A stretch of DNA of 21,365 bases from contig DGRU01000217.1 of the NCBI GenBank assembly GCA_002390025.1, positions 1 through 21,365 on the forward strand, read 5' to 3'. The notes under the pieces are model-generated. The model saw only the letters and a list, made by a program, of their open reading frames with translations. It was not told the DNA's origin and made no database searches. The position numbers were made by a program, and so were the translations under genes. Below are positions 1 to 6,914 of the stretch, piece by piece; position 1 is the stretch's first letter, and each line of letters opens with the position of its first letter. The DNA comes from Lachnospiraceae bacterium UBA4380 (GTDB taxonomy: Bacteria; Bacillota; Clostridia; Lachnospirales; Lachnospiraceae).

Positions 1-174
1 CTTTTTCAAAACAGGGGTGATCTTTTTCTCTTTAGACGACTATGTCGCTTTGCCTTCTACTTTCTTTCTCTGGGGCAGTGGTGATTTTCTACTCTCCGAG
101 CGGCTATGTCGCTTCGCTTTTTCAAAACAGGAGTGATCTTTTTCTCTTTGGACGACTATGTCGCTTTGCCTTCT
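1..174. repeat. 58-bp direct repeat, two copies 116 bp apart
   Basis: Positions 1-58 and 117-174 are the same 58-bp sequence with only two mismatches (positions 16 and 34 of the unit). The stretch between them holds a diverged relative sharing the core TATGTCGCTT, which occurs at 41, 105 and 157. The core is flanked by partly self-complementary bases (GCGGCTATGTCGC at 101-113). The first copy may extend beyond the left edge. A minus-strand reading frame (384 to 40) crosses the repeats and reads as a very basic, repetitive peptide with no recognisable domain; I treat it as a by-product. This looks like a small interspersed repeat, but its wider distribution cannot be seen here. Confidence 0.75.
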
Positions 175-255
175 CCGTGCCAGTGGTGATCTTTCGTCAA
201 AAAGACCGCCTGCTCGCTTATGAAGTTCCGAGGCACAAGTGAAGTGGACTTCGTG

Positions 256-301
256 CAGGATTTTTTCTCGCAGGATTTTTTCTCTCAAAATTTCTCTTTT
301 T
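256..301. repeat. 15-nt tandem repeat, about three units
   Basis: Units CAGGATTTTTTCTCG (256-270) and CAGGATTTTTTCTCT (271-285) are nearly identical, and a diverged third unit follows (286-301). The array is pyrimidine-rich and lies just upstream of the PH-domain remnant, between it and the 58-bp repeats. No function is apparent. Confidence 0.7.
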
Positions 302-326
302 CGCTTTTCGCGCAAAATGTCTGTAA

Positions 327-805
327 GGTCATCAAAAAGGGGAAGAGAAAGTATTTGTTGCGGCTTCCGCAAATATCCGTTCACACCACGGCAATTACCC
401 GGGTATCGTTGTCTTTACTGATCAGAGGCTGTTCGCGGCAAGCGGAATGCCGGGCATCCGCAGAACGATTTCGCTTCCTTTAAAGGAGCTTCGTGAATGC
501 AGGGATCTAGGAATCTGAAGTCGCCGCTCTCCTATACTGTCTCCCTTGCAACGAAACTGGACAGATTCAGCGCAGTGCTGTCTCCTCAGGCAGGCAAGAA
601 CTTCGCACCCTATTTTTCAGCGCTCAAAAGAGCTCTTTCAGGGGAATTGTCCCAGACATCTCCGCAGTTCTCGGGGCAGCTTTCAGGTGATTGTTTTCAG
701 GAACCCTTAGAAAGCCAGTCAAGCCCCCTCAAGCCTCTCGTTCTATCCATCTCACTCCCATTTTTTCAAGCAAATCGTCAAAAAATTTTTGGAAGTCGGT
801 TGTAA
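327..805 (+). pseudogene. Frameshifted remnant of a bacterial PH-like domain protein
   Basis: Two overlapping plus frames join into one plausible domain. The first (327-518, no start codon, directly after a TAA at 324) contains VVFTDQRLFAASG and RRTISLPLKELREC, the usual strand pattern of bacterial PH-like domains (hydrophobic strand, TDxRLxF, then a PLxxL strand). It stops at TGA 516. The frame beginning at 497 continues with SYTVSLATKLDRFSAVLSP and NFAPYFSALKRAL, which fits the last strands and C-terminal helix of the same fold. A one-base indel around 500-518 explains the switch. The 5' part is missing and is replaced upstream by repeats, so this is a decayed gene. After about residue 50 of the second frame the sequence is Ser/Gln/Pro-rich and unassigned. 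The PH assignment is from motif reading only. Confidence 0.55.
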
Positions 806-808
806 ATT

Positions 809-888
809 GGATATTATTCGGATATAAGCAAGAGGTGAAATAGATATTTAATGGATATTTCTGATTGAAAGCCAATGCTTTTGGATAT
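809..888. repeat. Phased GGATAT boxes upstream of the XRE-Uma2 gene
   Basis: GGATAT or AGATAT hexamers start at 809, 820, 842, 853 and 883. Four of them lie on an 11-bp grid (the 831 slot is empty), so they face the same side of the helix. The last overlaps the -10 region of the promoter at 865-893. Direct repeats at 11-bp spacing are typical of binding sites for PhoB/OmpR-type regulators, so this may be an operator array; the binding protein is unknown. Confidence 0.4.
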
Positions 889-893
889 ATAAT
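865..893 (+). promoter_or_regulatory. Sigma-A type promoter for the XRE-Uma2 gene
   Basis: TTGAAA (865-870), a 17-nt spacer and TATAAT (888-893) form a near-consensus vegetative promoter. Transcription would begin near 900, giving a leader of about 150 nt before the ATG at 1049. I saw no clear riboswitch or terminator in the leader. Confidence 0.6.
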
Positions 894-1048
894 GGAGTAC
901 ATGAAAGCCTTTGTCTTGCAGAAGGCCTTGTCCCATTAGCGGAAACCGCATGAGAGATCTGTCGTACGGCAGGTATTTTCTGAAATGATTCCGGTAATTT
1001 CCAAATAATTCCTGATAAAAGGACAGATCAGAATAAAGGCAGGCAGTT

Positions 1049-2077
1049 ATGGACAATCAGAAATCATCAAATCAATCGCCGCTGATTGAAGCAATGCGCG
1101 AGAAGAAAAGAGAGTTTGGATTCAGCTACGGCGAAATAGCGAAACGTGCCGGCCTTCCGCTGGGAACTGTGCAGAAGGTCCTGGGGGGATTTACAAAAAA
1201 TCCCCGCCGCGAGACTCTGGCTGCACTGGCGGGGTTCCTGCTGCCGGAACAGACTCTGTTCATCGAGCAGGTACGCAATCCGGGTACTGTTTCCGGTTCT
1301 GTGAAAGATACAGTTTCCGGTCCTGTGAAGGGTACAGCTGCCGGTTCTGTGAAGGGCACAGGCTCCGATTCTGTGAAGAATACAGTTTCCGATTCTGTGA
1401 AATCATCACCTGAAAACCAACAGCAGGGTCACTATACAGCCTCTGTGGAGGTTCCTGCGTATCTGCGGGACGTTGCACCGGCCTATATGACCAGCCTTCC
1501 GAAAGGAAAGAAACAGGGTGAGTATACTATTGAGGACCGGAATGCGCTGCCGGAGGATCATCCCTCTGAACTGATCGACGGGGTGATCTATCATATGGCC
1601 TCTCCCGCCCTGCGCCATCAGTCGATATCAGGTTCAATTTATCGTCAGCTCTGGGACTATGTAGATGCACACGGGGGAAACTGTGTACCTTTCATTGCCC
1701 CGACGGATGTACGTCTGGACAGAGATGAGCGTACAATGGTCGTTCCGGATGTCTTTGTCATCTGCCAGCCGGACGATGACCGGATGGATAACGGCAAATA
1801 TATCAACGGAGCTCCGGATCTGATCATCGAGGTTCTGTCACCCTCCACCCGCAGGAAGGATATGTTTACCAAGCTGTATAAATATGAGGAGGCCGGCGTG
1901 CGGGAATATTGGATTGTGGATCCGAAAAAAGAAAAAGTAATTGTATATACCCTTGGCGAAGAGTCCGACGTCTCGCTCTATGGATTTGACAGCGAGATCC
2001 CGGTAGGGATTTATGAAGGGGAATGCAGGATTGATTTTCAGCGGATCGTGCGGGATTTGAAGCTGCTGCATTTATAA
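1049..2077 (+). CDS. XRE-type HTH fused to a Uma2-family (DUF820) nuclease domain
   Basis: A 342-residue protein in three parts. Residues about 20-65 form an XRE-like helix-turn-helix (YGEIAKRAGLPLGTVQKVLGG). Residues 83-119 are a linker made of 8-residue repeats. Residues about 150-320 match the Uma2/DUF820 family, a PD-(D/E)XK nuclease-like fold: SELIDGVIYHMASP, then VVPDVFVIC, then PDLIIEVLSPSTRRKD and KYEEAGVREYWIVDP, so the acidic motif residues are present. The family is annotated as putative restriction endonuclease but its biology is poorly known. The HTH suggests that it binds its own or another promoter, or that DNA binding directs the nuclease-like domain. The start codon follows a weak ribosome site (AGGCAG); an intrinsic terminator follows the stop. 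No partner methylase or antitoxin lies nearby. Confidence 0.85.
   Translation: MDNQKSSNQSPLIEAMREKKREFGFSYGEIAKRAGLPLGTVQKVLGGFTKNPRRETLAALAGFLLPEQTLFIEQVRNPGTVSGSVKDTVSGPVKGTAAGSVKGTGSDSVKNTVSDSVKSSPENQQQGHYTASVEVPAYLRDVAPAYMTSLPKGKKQGEYTIEDRNALPEDHPSELIDGVIYHMASPALRHQSISGSIYRQLWDYVDAHGGNCVPFIAPTDVRLDRDERTMVVPDVFVICQPDDDRMDNGKYINGAPDLIIEVLSPSTRRKDMFTKLYKYEEAGVREYWIVDPKKEKVIVYTLGEESDVSLYGFDSEIPVGIYEGECRIDFQRIVRDLKLLHL
1295..1406 (+). repeat. 24-nt in-frame tandem repeat encoding the linker
   Basis: Units of exactly 24 nt start at 1295, 1319, 1343 and 1367, with a partial fifth at 1391. Each encodes an 8-residue unit of the type (G/D)-(S/P)-V-K-x-T-x-(S/A). The copies differ at several positions, so they are not a recent expansion, but the length keeps the frame. 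The linker separates the HTH from the Uma2 domain. Confidence 0.9.
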
Positions 2078-2086
2078 AGAGTTTTG

Positions 2087-2127
2087 TCACAGGGAAATCT
2101 GTTCGCAGATTTCCCTGTGATTTTTTC
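2087..2127 (+). terminator. Intrinsic terminator after the XRE-Uma2 gene
   Basis: A perfect 14-bp stem (TCACAGGGAAATCT at 2087-2100, AGATTTCCCTGTGA at 2107-2120) with a GTTCGC loop is followed by TTTTTTC. It lies 9 nt after the stop codon. Confidence 0.92.
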
Positions 2128-2161
2128 TTTGCAACAAATCTGCAGGGAAAACCCGGTAAAA

Positions 2162-2202
2162 GTTGTCATTGAAGTTGTCATTGGAACCGTCCCCCTGACA
2201 AC
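2162..2202. repeat. REP-like palindrome with GGGGACGGTTCC core
   Basis: GTTGTCATT occurs at 2162 and 2174, and the complement TGACAAC at 2196-2202, around the core GGAACCGTCCCCC (2183-2195). Read on the minus strand this is GTTGTCA-GGGGGACGGTTCC-AATGACAAC. It directly follows the stop codon of the minus-strand regulator. Similar GGGGACGGTTC motifs flanked by inverted repeats are known as dispersed elements in various bacteria; the assignment here is by resemblance only. It might also fold as that gene's 3' hairpin. Confidence 0.5.
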
Positions 2203-2203
2203 C

Positions 2204-2968
2204 TTATCTCTTTTTGTAGAGGATCAGTTCCGGGTTTGCTCCGTCCTTCTCGTAAGTGCAGACGAGGATGAAGTCCATGTTTGCAAGGACGCCGAAGCAG
2301 AGGCCTTCCACGATTTCGGACTGCAGCTGGTTGCCCAGGTAGGTGGTCCGGTCATCGAGGAATTTGGCCTTGATTCCATTGGGAAGCCGGTACTCGAGGT
2401 TTACATATTGTCCGACCAGGGCATTCAGTGCTTCAACTTTGGGCATTCCCTCAATGCCGAGCGCATTGATTTCTTCAATGAGCTGCTTTTTGAAGGATTC
2501 GAATTGACCGCCGTCACTGAGGTCTTCGTATCTCTTCCAGTAATCCAGTGTCGGCAGCATCTGTTTCATATAGGAGCGGGCCTGGTCTTCGGTAAAGCCC
2601 TGCTTCACCATGTTGGGAACACATACCCGGATCAGGTCATCCATGTCGCTGTATGTGTAAGTCCCGTCGGCGTAGCACCACTGGCAGTAGTCTTCGTTGA
2701 GAGAGCCGTCTTTATTCCGGCCGATGAATGCATCTTCCAGGGGCATCCCGCAGCACTGGCAGATCAGTTTCCTTGGTGATCCGAGGAGTGTGTTGATCGA
2801 TACGTTGAATTCTCTGGAAAGCATGCGCAGGGTATCTGTATTGGGCTGTGTCTCTCCGTTTTCCCAGCGGCTCACAGCCTGTCTTGTGACCATCAGTCTT
2901 TCTGCCATCTGGTCCTGTGTCAGGTGGTGGTTTTCGCGAAGCTGTTTCAAGATCGTTCTGGTTTCCAT
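2204..2968 (-). CDS. XRE-family regulator with zinc-ribbon domain
   Basis: A 254-residue cytoplasmic protein. Residues 5-62 are a classical XRE/Cro helix-turn-helix (LTQDQMAERLMVTRQAVSRW, then ENGETQPNTDTL). Residues 70-98 form a putative zinc ribbon: a CQCC pair at C70/C73 with GMPLEDAFIG, and CQWC at C95/C98 in the NEDYCQWCYADG context typical of the Zn_ribbon_2 family. Residues about 165-254 are a C-terminal domain that I do not recognise with certainty; its end (VLANMDFILVCTYEKDG) is strand-rich and may be a ligand-binding or dimerisation part. The ATG follows a good AAAGGGGGA site. It likely regulates itself or a neighbour in response to a metal or ligand, which is inference. Confidence 0.85.
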   Translation of the reverse strand: METRTILKQLRENHHLTQDQMAERLMVTRQAVSRWENGETQPNTDTLRMLSREFNVSINTLLGSPRKLICQCCGMPLEDAFIGRNKDGSLNEDYCQWCYADGTYTYSDMDDLIRVCVPNMVKQGFTEDQARSYMKQMLPTLDYWKRYEDLSDGGQFESFKKQLIEEINALGIEGMPKVEALNALVGQYVNLEYRLPNGIKAKFLDDRTTYLGNQLQSEIVEGLCFGVLANMDFILVCTYEKDGANPELILYKKR

Positions 2969-3273
2969 AAAAACTGTCCCCCTTTCTTTTAACTATATTA
3001 TGCTTCACGAATCATTCTGCGGCAAGCAACCTGCTGTTGCTCTATTGCCTTATGCCCTGATTGGGGGATACTGCAGTAACCGGCTTTGCCGCAGGGCGTT
3101 TTGCCACCTACAAATTCAGACAGATTCATATTATAATACAGATACATTGTATCAAATAAATGTTTACATTCTAACAAATATACGCTCTAACAGATAAATA
3201 GTTACATTCCAGCGAATATACGGCAATATTGACAGTCGGAAAAATATTTTCCAATCAAAGAGAGGGACTTGTG
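2969..3273. other. Divergent intergenic region between regulator and symporter
   Basis: This 305-bp gap separates divergently transcribed genes and must hold both promoters. The left part (2990-3100) has ordinary composition. From 3120 to 3250 the DNA is strongly AT-rich, with a TATAAT at 3132-3137 and the repeated TTACATTC element described separately. I could not assign a single convincing -35/-10 pair to either gene. Confidence 0.5.
3162..3222 (+). repeat. 38-bp-spaced direct repeat in the symporter promoter region
   Basis: GTTTACATTCTAACAAATATACG (3162-3184) recurs as AGTTACATTCCAGCGAATATACG (3200-3222), matching at about 17 of 23 positions with a 38-bp period. Each copy contains a -35-like TTTACA or GTTACA. 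The pair ends 51 bp before the symporter ATG, so it could be a regulator site, duplicated promoter elements or simply a tandem duplication. Confidence 0.5.
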
Positions 3274-4671
3274 ATGACAACAAGACGATTAACCAAAAAA
3301 GAAATGCGGATCTTTGCAATCGGCCAGCTTGGGTGGTCCACTCTGGGAGGCATTATTAATACCTGGCTGGTCACTTTTTATCTGCCGACCGCCGAATCTG
3401 TGAAGGCAGGCGCTGTCTTCTACATACCGACCGGGCTTGTTGTCTTCGGGCTTCTCACGGTTCTGGGACTGATCACTTTCATATGCCGGATTTTTGACGC
3501 GGTCACAGATCCTCTGATTGCCACTCTTTCCGACCGCAGTGACAATCCGGCAGGAAGAAGGATCCCCTTCATGAAAAGAGCGGCTGTACCCTTCGCGATC
3601 GTGACTGTGCTGGTTTTCTGCGCGCCGGTCAACCGGATCAGCGGGGTCAACATCGCATGGATCCTGGTCTCTCTCATCATCTTCTATCTTTTTATGACGA
3701 TGTACTGTACGCCTTATAATGCGCTGATCTCGGAATTCGGAAAGACACAGTTTGACAGAATGTACATATCGACGGCGATCTCGTTTACCTTTTTTATCGG
3801 CACGCTTCTGGCCTACATGCCTTTTGTTCTGGCCGGTCCTCTTCAGGCGCATATCGGTTATGCCTGGAGTTACAGGATCTGGTTCATTGTGCTTGCCGTG
3901 ATCGCCCTGATCTGCATGCTGACGCCGGTCTTTTGTCTGCGGGAAAGGGATTTTGTGGACTCCAAAGCCAGCGAGTCGGACGTCCTGAAGAGCCTGGGTG
4001 CGACATTCAGAAACAGAGAATTTCTGAAATTTGCCGCCTCAGATATTTCCTACTGGATCGGTCTGACCCTTTTCCAGACAGGCCTTCCCTTTTTCGTAAA
4101 AGTCTCAATGAAACTGGATGAATCCTATACGTTGATCTTCCTTGCCGGAATGACCATTCTGTCCGTCTTTTTCTACCCTGTTGTATCAATCCTTGTCAAA
4201 AGATTCGGAAAGAAAAAGCTGGTTGTATCCGGTTTTCTGGGGCTTGCGCTGGCTTATGTCATCACCGCCCTGATCGGGATACTGCCTCTGCCGGGAGTGG
4301 TATTCGGCATTCTGATCGTGATCATTGCCGCCTTCCCCATGGCCCTTTTAGGCATCATTCCCCAGTCTATCGTCGCGGATGTGGCTGAGGAGGACGGTAT
4401 CAGGACCGGGGAAAAGCGGGAGGGAATGTTCTTTGCCGCCAGGACTTTTTCCATGAAGGCGGGTCAGTCCCTGGCTATGCTGGCTTTCACTTCTCTGGCG
4501 GTGCTCGGGACAACCCAGGATATCACCAGCAATGACCTGACGGCTTCCCCCATCGGCCTCCGGATCGTCTCGATCGTGGCAGTGGCTTTCTGCCTTCTGG
4601 GGGCTGTCATTCTGGGAACATACGATGAAAAAAAAGTTATGGAAGTGATTGAGTCCGGGAAGAAATCCTGA
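3274..4671 (+). CDS. GPH-family (MelB-type) sugar:cation symporter
   Basis: A 465-residue polytopic inner-membrane transporter with about 12 hydrophobic segments. The first cytoplasmic loop carries the glycoside-pentoside-hexuronide family motif around residues 72-98 (RIFDAVTDPLIATLSDRSDN, then GRRIPFM); D75 and D79 match the cation-site aspartates of the MelB family. A second family region, ADVAEEDGIRTGEKREGMFF, lies near residue 370. Members import sugars or glycosides with Na+ or H+; the substrate cannot be read from sequence. I chose ATG 3274, preceded by GAGAGGGA, over a TTG at 3229 with no ribosome site. No glycosidase gene is adjacent, so its substrate link is open; the GH1/GH94 pair lies 14 kb away. 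Confidence 0.9.
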   Translation: MTTRRLTKKEMRIFAIGQLGWSTLGGIINTWLVTFYLPTAESVKAGAVFYIPTGLVVFGLLTVLGLITFICRIFDAVTDPLIATLSDRSDNPAGRRIPFMKRAAVPFAIVTVLVFCAPVNRISGVNIAWILVSLIIFYLFMTMYCTPYNALISEFGKTQFDRMYISTAISFTFFIGTLLAYMPFVLAGPLQAHIGYAWSYRIWFIVLAVIALICMLTPVFCLRERDFVDSKASESDVLKSLGATFRNREFLKFAASDISYWIGLTLFQTGLPFFVKVSMKLDESYTLIFLAGMTILSVFFYPVVSILVKRFGKKKLVVSGFLGLALAYVITALIGILPLPGVVFGILIVIIAAFPMALLGIIPQSIVADVAEEDGIRTGEKREGMFFAARTFSMKAGQSLAMLAFTSLAVLGTTQDITSNDLTASPIGLRIVSIVAVAFCLLGAVILGTYDEKKVMEVIESGKKS

Positions 4672-4690
4672 ACAGGCAATCTGCTATACA

Positions 4691-4753
4691 ATTTCTCCTG
4701 CGATTAAATAAATTACTCCTGTGACTAAATATATTTCTCCTGTGATTGAATAA
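4691..4753 (+). repeat. 21-nt tandem repeat, three units, after the symporter gene
   Basis: Units at 4691-4711, 4712-4732 and 4733-4753 share the consensus ATTTCTCCTGYGAYTAAATAA. Each unit has a TAA or TGA at the same place. The array starts 19 nt after the symporter stop codon and ends before the terminator at 4802. Confidence 0.85.
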
Positions 4754-4801
4754 CATTGAACAGATATCAATTATTTTTTTTACAAGTCAGAATACAAAAA
4801 A

Positions 4802-4860
4802 GAGCCCTGTGAAGACGAAACATATCCGGCAGATTTCGTTTTCACAGGGCTCCTGTTTTA
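4802..4860. terminator. Bidirectional intrinsic terminator
   Basis: GAGCCCTGTGAAGACGAAA (4802-4820) pairs with TTTCGTTTTCACAGGGCTC (4834-4852) with one G-T mismatch. An A-run precedes the stem and TGTTTTAT follows it, so it can stop the symporter transcript and the convergent minus-strand unit. Confidence 0.88.
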
Positions 4861-4889
4861 TATTTCGTATATGCTGATGGTTTTTCCGA

Positions 4890-5252
4890 TCATCTGTGCG
4901 GAGTCACATTGCGCATGGGCGCACCGCTCAGCCATGCGTGCAGGTTGTCGGCCGCAATGCGGATGATGCGGCTGACAGTCTCCGGCAGGTAGAAGCCGCC
5001 GGCCACATGAGGGGTCAGGATCAGGTTGTCCATGTCCCAGAGGGGGCTGTCCGCGGGCAGGGGTTCCGGCTCCGTGACGTCGAGCGCGGCGCAGGCCAGA
5101 TGTCCCTCCTGCAGTGCCTTTTCAAGGGCGGCGGGATCGATGGCTGTTCCCCTTCCGGCGTTCAGGAGGTAGGCACCTTTCTCGATGAGCCAGGTCTTCT
5201 GTTCCTGCGTGACAGGAACTGTTACAAGTACCTTCTTTTTGCTGTGATCCAT
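4890..5252 (-). pseudogene. Internally deleted D-2-hydroxyacid dehydrogenase
   Basis: The frame is intact (120 residues) but about one third of the usual 310-330. Residues 1-24 (KKVLVTVPVTQEQKTWL) look like the normal start of a D-isomer 2-hydroxyacid dehydrogenase. Residue 25 onward jumps to the late NAD-binding region: KGAYLLNAGRGTAID, then ALDVTEPEPLP with the catalytic Glu, then LTPHVAGG with the catalytic His (H82), up to a normal C-terminus. Missing are the first substrate-binding half, the GxGxxG nucleotide loop and the catalytic Arg, so it cannot be a working dehydrogenase. The start is set by GGAGG ten bases before ATG 5252; an ATG at 5261 sits too close to that site. It lies 41 bp downstream of the flavodoxin-fold gene in the same direction. 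Confidence 0.8.
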
Positions 5253-5293
5253 GTTTTCCATACCTCCGAAAAATGAATCTATGGCATGATGAG

Positions 5294-5929
5294 TCACTTG
5301 AAGAGGTCTGCGCCCATCTCAAAGGCTTTCTGACATTCCTGCGGAAATACAGTTTCGTGCCGTTTCTGTTTTGCCTCGGGATCAAAGAGGGTCCACTTCC
5401 AGTCTGTCTTGCTGTAGTCTTTGAGCTGGAGGGTATCTCCGGCAATCAGGATCTCGGTCGGACCGACGAAGTCGCTCAGGGTCTGCTGGTAGTTTTTCAT
5501 CTTATCCAGATACATGGTGTCGGGTGCATTGCTGGTCATGATGAGCATAACCGGAATCGGGCGCTCGTTGCAGCAGGGTTTTTCCACCGTGTAGGTGAGA
5601 TTCTGGAAGATCAGCCTCTCGTAGAGTGCTCTGAAGGAGGCTGTCAGATCGCTCAGGTAATTGGGGGATCCGATGATCAGGCCGTCAGCCTCGCGGATGG
5701 CATCGAGGACAGGGGTCAGGCCGTCCCGGCAGATGCAATGGCCTTTGAATTTTTCTTTCTTACATCCGAAACAGGAGATGCATCCCGTGTATCTCTCCAG
5801 GCGGAAGAGATCGAATTTCTCCACCTGTGCGCCGGCAGACTCTGCTCCTCTGGCAGCTTCCGTGATCAGTGTGTCTGTATTCCAGCCCTTTCTGGGGCCG
5901 GCATTGACGGCAATGATTTTTTTACTCAT
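5294..5929 (-). CDS. Flavodoxin-fold NAD(P)H-dependent oxidoreductase, possible iron-sulfur flavoprotein
   Basis: A 211-residue cytoplasmic protein of the NADPH-dependent FMN reductase/flavodoxin-like family. It begins with strand KKIIAVNAG and the FMN phosphate loop GPRKGWNTDTL. Cysteines at 50, 53, 56, 65 and 67 (GCISCFGCKK, then GHCIC) resemble the compact cluster motif of iron-sulfur flavoproteins, although the last spacing is longer than in the archaeal type. DGLIIGSPNYLSDLTASFRA is the usual flavin-contact segment. Such proteins pass electrons between NAD(P)H or ferredoxin and small acceptors; the partner is unknown. AGGAG precedes the ATG. It sits between the HD-domain gene (151 bp upstream) and the dehydrogenase remnant (41 bp downstream), probably one transcription unit. 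Confidence 0.87.
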   Translation of the reverse strand: MSKKIIAVNAGPRKGWNTDTLITEAARGAESAGAQVEKFDLFRLERYTGCISCFGCKKEKFKGHCICRDGLTPVLDAIREADGLIIGSPNYLSDLTASFRALYERLIFQNLTYTVEKPCCNERPIPVMLIMTSNAPDTMYLDKMKNYQQTLSDFVGPTEILIAGDTLQLKDYSKTDWKWTLFDPEAKQKRHETVFPQECQKAFEMGADLFK

Positions 5930-6080
5930 CGGATTCTCCTTTTCCGCAATTGTTTTACACGATTTTTCCTGTTCAGCAATGGGAAGCTGTTCGAATGCAA
6001 TGCCGGATTCGCTTATAAAGCTTATAAACAGGTTTTAAAGCCCCTGCCTTCCGCACGCGGCCTCGATGCCGAATGCCGGA

Positions 6081-6530
6081 TCACCTTCTGAACAGGGTCT
6101 CCTGGAGGGATACGTATTTGTCCGCAAGACACACCATCCAGGCCTCCTTTGACCTGGGGATCCTGCCGGGGTTGAGCGGCCACATATGGGAGTGGATCAC
6201 CTGCCCGGTCTTCTCGTCAATATCAAAGTATTTTCTGGCATTCTGACAGGCTCTGTCCGCATGCCTGAATCCATGCCAGTGGTGCGATCCGTCCCCCTCC
6301 TCATGCCAGTCATAGAGGTAAAAATCGTGGAGCATGGCTCCCACCAGCAGTGTTTTCATATCGGCATGCAGAGGCAGTTTTCTGTTCAGATTGTAGCACA
6401 GCTTCGCCACCTTTTCACAGTGCTCATAGGTGGAAACATCGCCGTGCTGGATATATTTTTTCATTTCCTGTACATGCTCGTCTGATTGTATATCAGAGAG
6501 GATTTTATTGAGTTCGTCGTATTTGTCCAT
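6081..6530 (-). CDS. HD-domain phosphohydrolase
   Basis: A 149-residue soluble protein. The metal-binding HD signature is present in order: H37 ([14 protein letters not shown]), H68-D69 ([12 protein letters not shown]), histidines in [12 protein letters not shown] and a final Asp in VCLADKYVS. It is a small stand-alone HD protein, a class that hydrolyses nucleotides or phosphate esters; the substrate is not evident. It is the first gene of a probable minus-strand unit with the flavodoxin-fold gene. A TTGACA-containing promoter lies about 180 bp upstream. There is no strong ribosome site before the ATG (only AAAGAAAGACTGA), so translation may be modest. Confidence 0.85.
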   Translation of the reverse strand: MDKYDELNKILSDIQSDEHVQEMKKYIQHGDVSTYEHCEKVAKLCYNLNRKLPLHADMKTLLVGAMLHDFYLYDWHEEGDGSHHWHGFRHADRACQNARKYFDIDEKTGQVIHSHMWPLNPGRIPRSKEAWMVCLADKYVSLQETLFRR

Positions 6531-6709
6531 TCAGTCTTTCTTTCTCCGGATCATCGTTTATGCCGGATTAAAGTTATTGCCGGATTGTTGTGAATGATCG
6601 AAAGCAGCGGAAACAGTTTGAAACAGTTTGATCGTTCCAGGTTATTTTTTCTTACAGGTTTCCGTTCAGACTGTCCCGATACGGTCTGTACGATTACTTG
6701 TATAATTCA

Positions 6710-6739
6710 TTTTTAGTACTTATCCGGCCGCATTGTCAA
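6710..6739 (-). promoter_or_regulatory. Promoter of the HD/flavodoxin unit
   Basis: On the minus strand a perfect TTGACA (6739-6734) is followed after 18 nt by TAAAAA (6715-6710). The -10 is weak; a TTATAC further on is too far away. The transcript would start near 6703, about 170 nt before the HD start codon. Confidence 0.4.
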
Positions 6740-6764
6740 GGATATAAGGTACACATCAGTCAAA

Positions 6765-6807
6765 GGGCCGCAGGGAATCACATCAGGATTCCCCACGGCC
6801 CTTTTTT
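6765..6807. terminator. Intrinsic terminator hairpin
   Basis: GGGCCG-CA-GGGAATC (6765-6779) pairs with GATTCCC-CA-CGGCCC (6787-6801), followed by TTTTTT on the plus strand. On the minus strand, where the lipoprotein transcript arrives from 6915, the tail is only CTTTGACTG, so its stopping power in that direction is less certain. Confidence 0.75.
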
Positions 6808-6914
6808 CATACTTCCGCAGCATGCCGGAGCACTGTGTGCGCAGGCATCGTCAACGAGAAATCCGTGAAGTCGATTTCTGATTTATCTTGCGGAAAACGG
6901 TGTCAGCAGCATGC

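Larger units (their letters stand above)
6531..6914. other. Intergenic region upstream of the HD gene
   Basis: This 384-bp gap holds the minus-strand promoter of the HD gene (6710-6739) and a strong hairpin at 6765-6801. A near-duplicate GAAACAGTTTGAAACAGTTTG occurs around 6609-6629. The region 6808-6914 just past the lipoprotein stop codon shows nothing I can support as a gene. Confidence 0.5.

Noticed and set aside
40..384. Minus-strand 114-residue frame of basic repeats
   Set aside because: It runs across the 58-bp and 15-nt repeats, has no recognisable domain, and its composition simply reflects the repeated DNA.
1295..1406. CRISPR-like or VNTR non-coding array
   Set aside because: The repeats are contiguous without spacers and keep the reading frame of the HTH-Uma2 protein, so they are a coding linker.
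3229..3273. TTG start extending the symporter by 15 residues
   Set aside because: No ribosome site before it, while ATG 3274 has GAGAGGGA at good spacing and begins like other family members.
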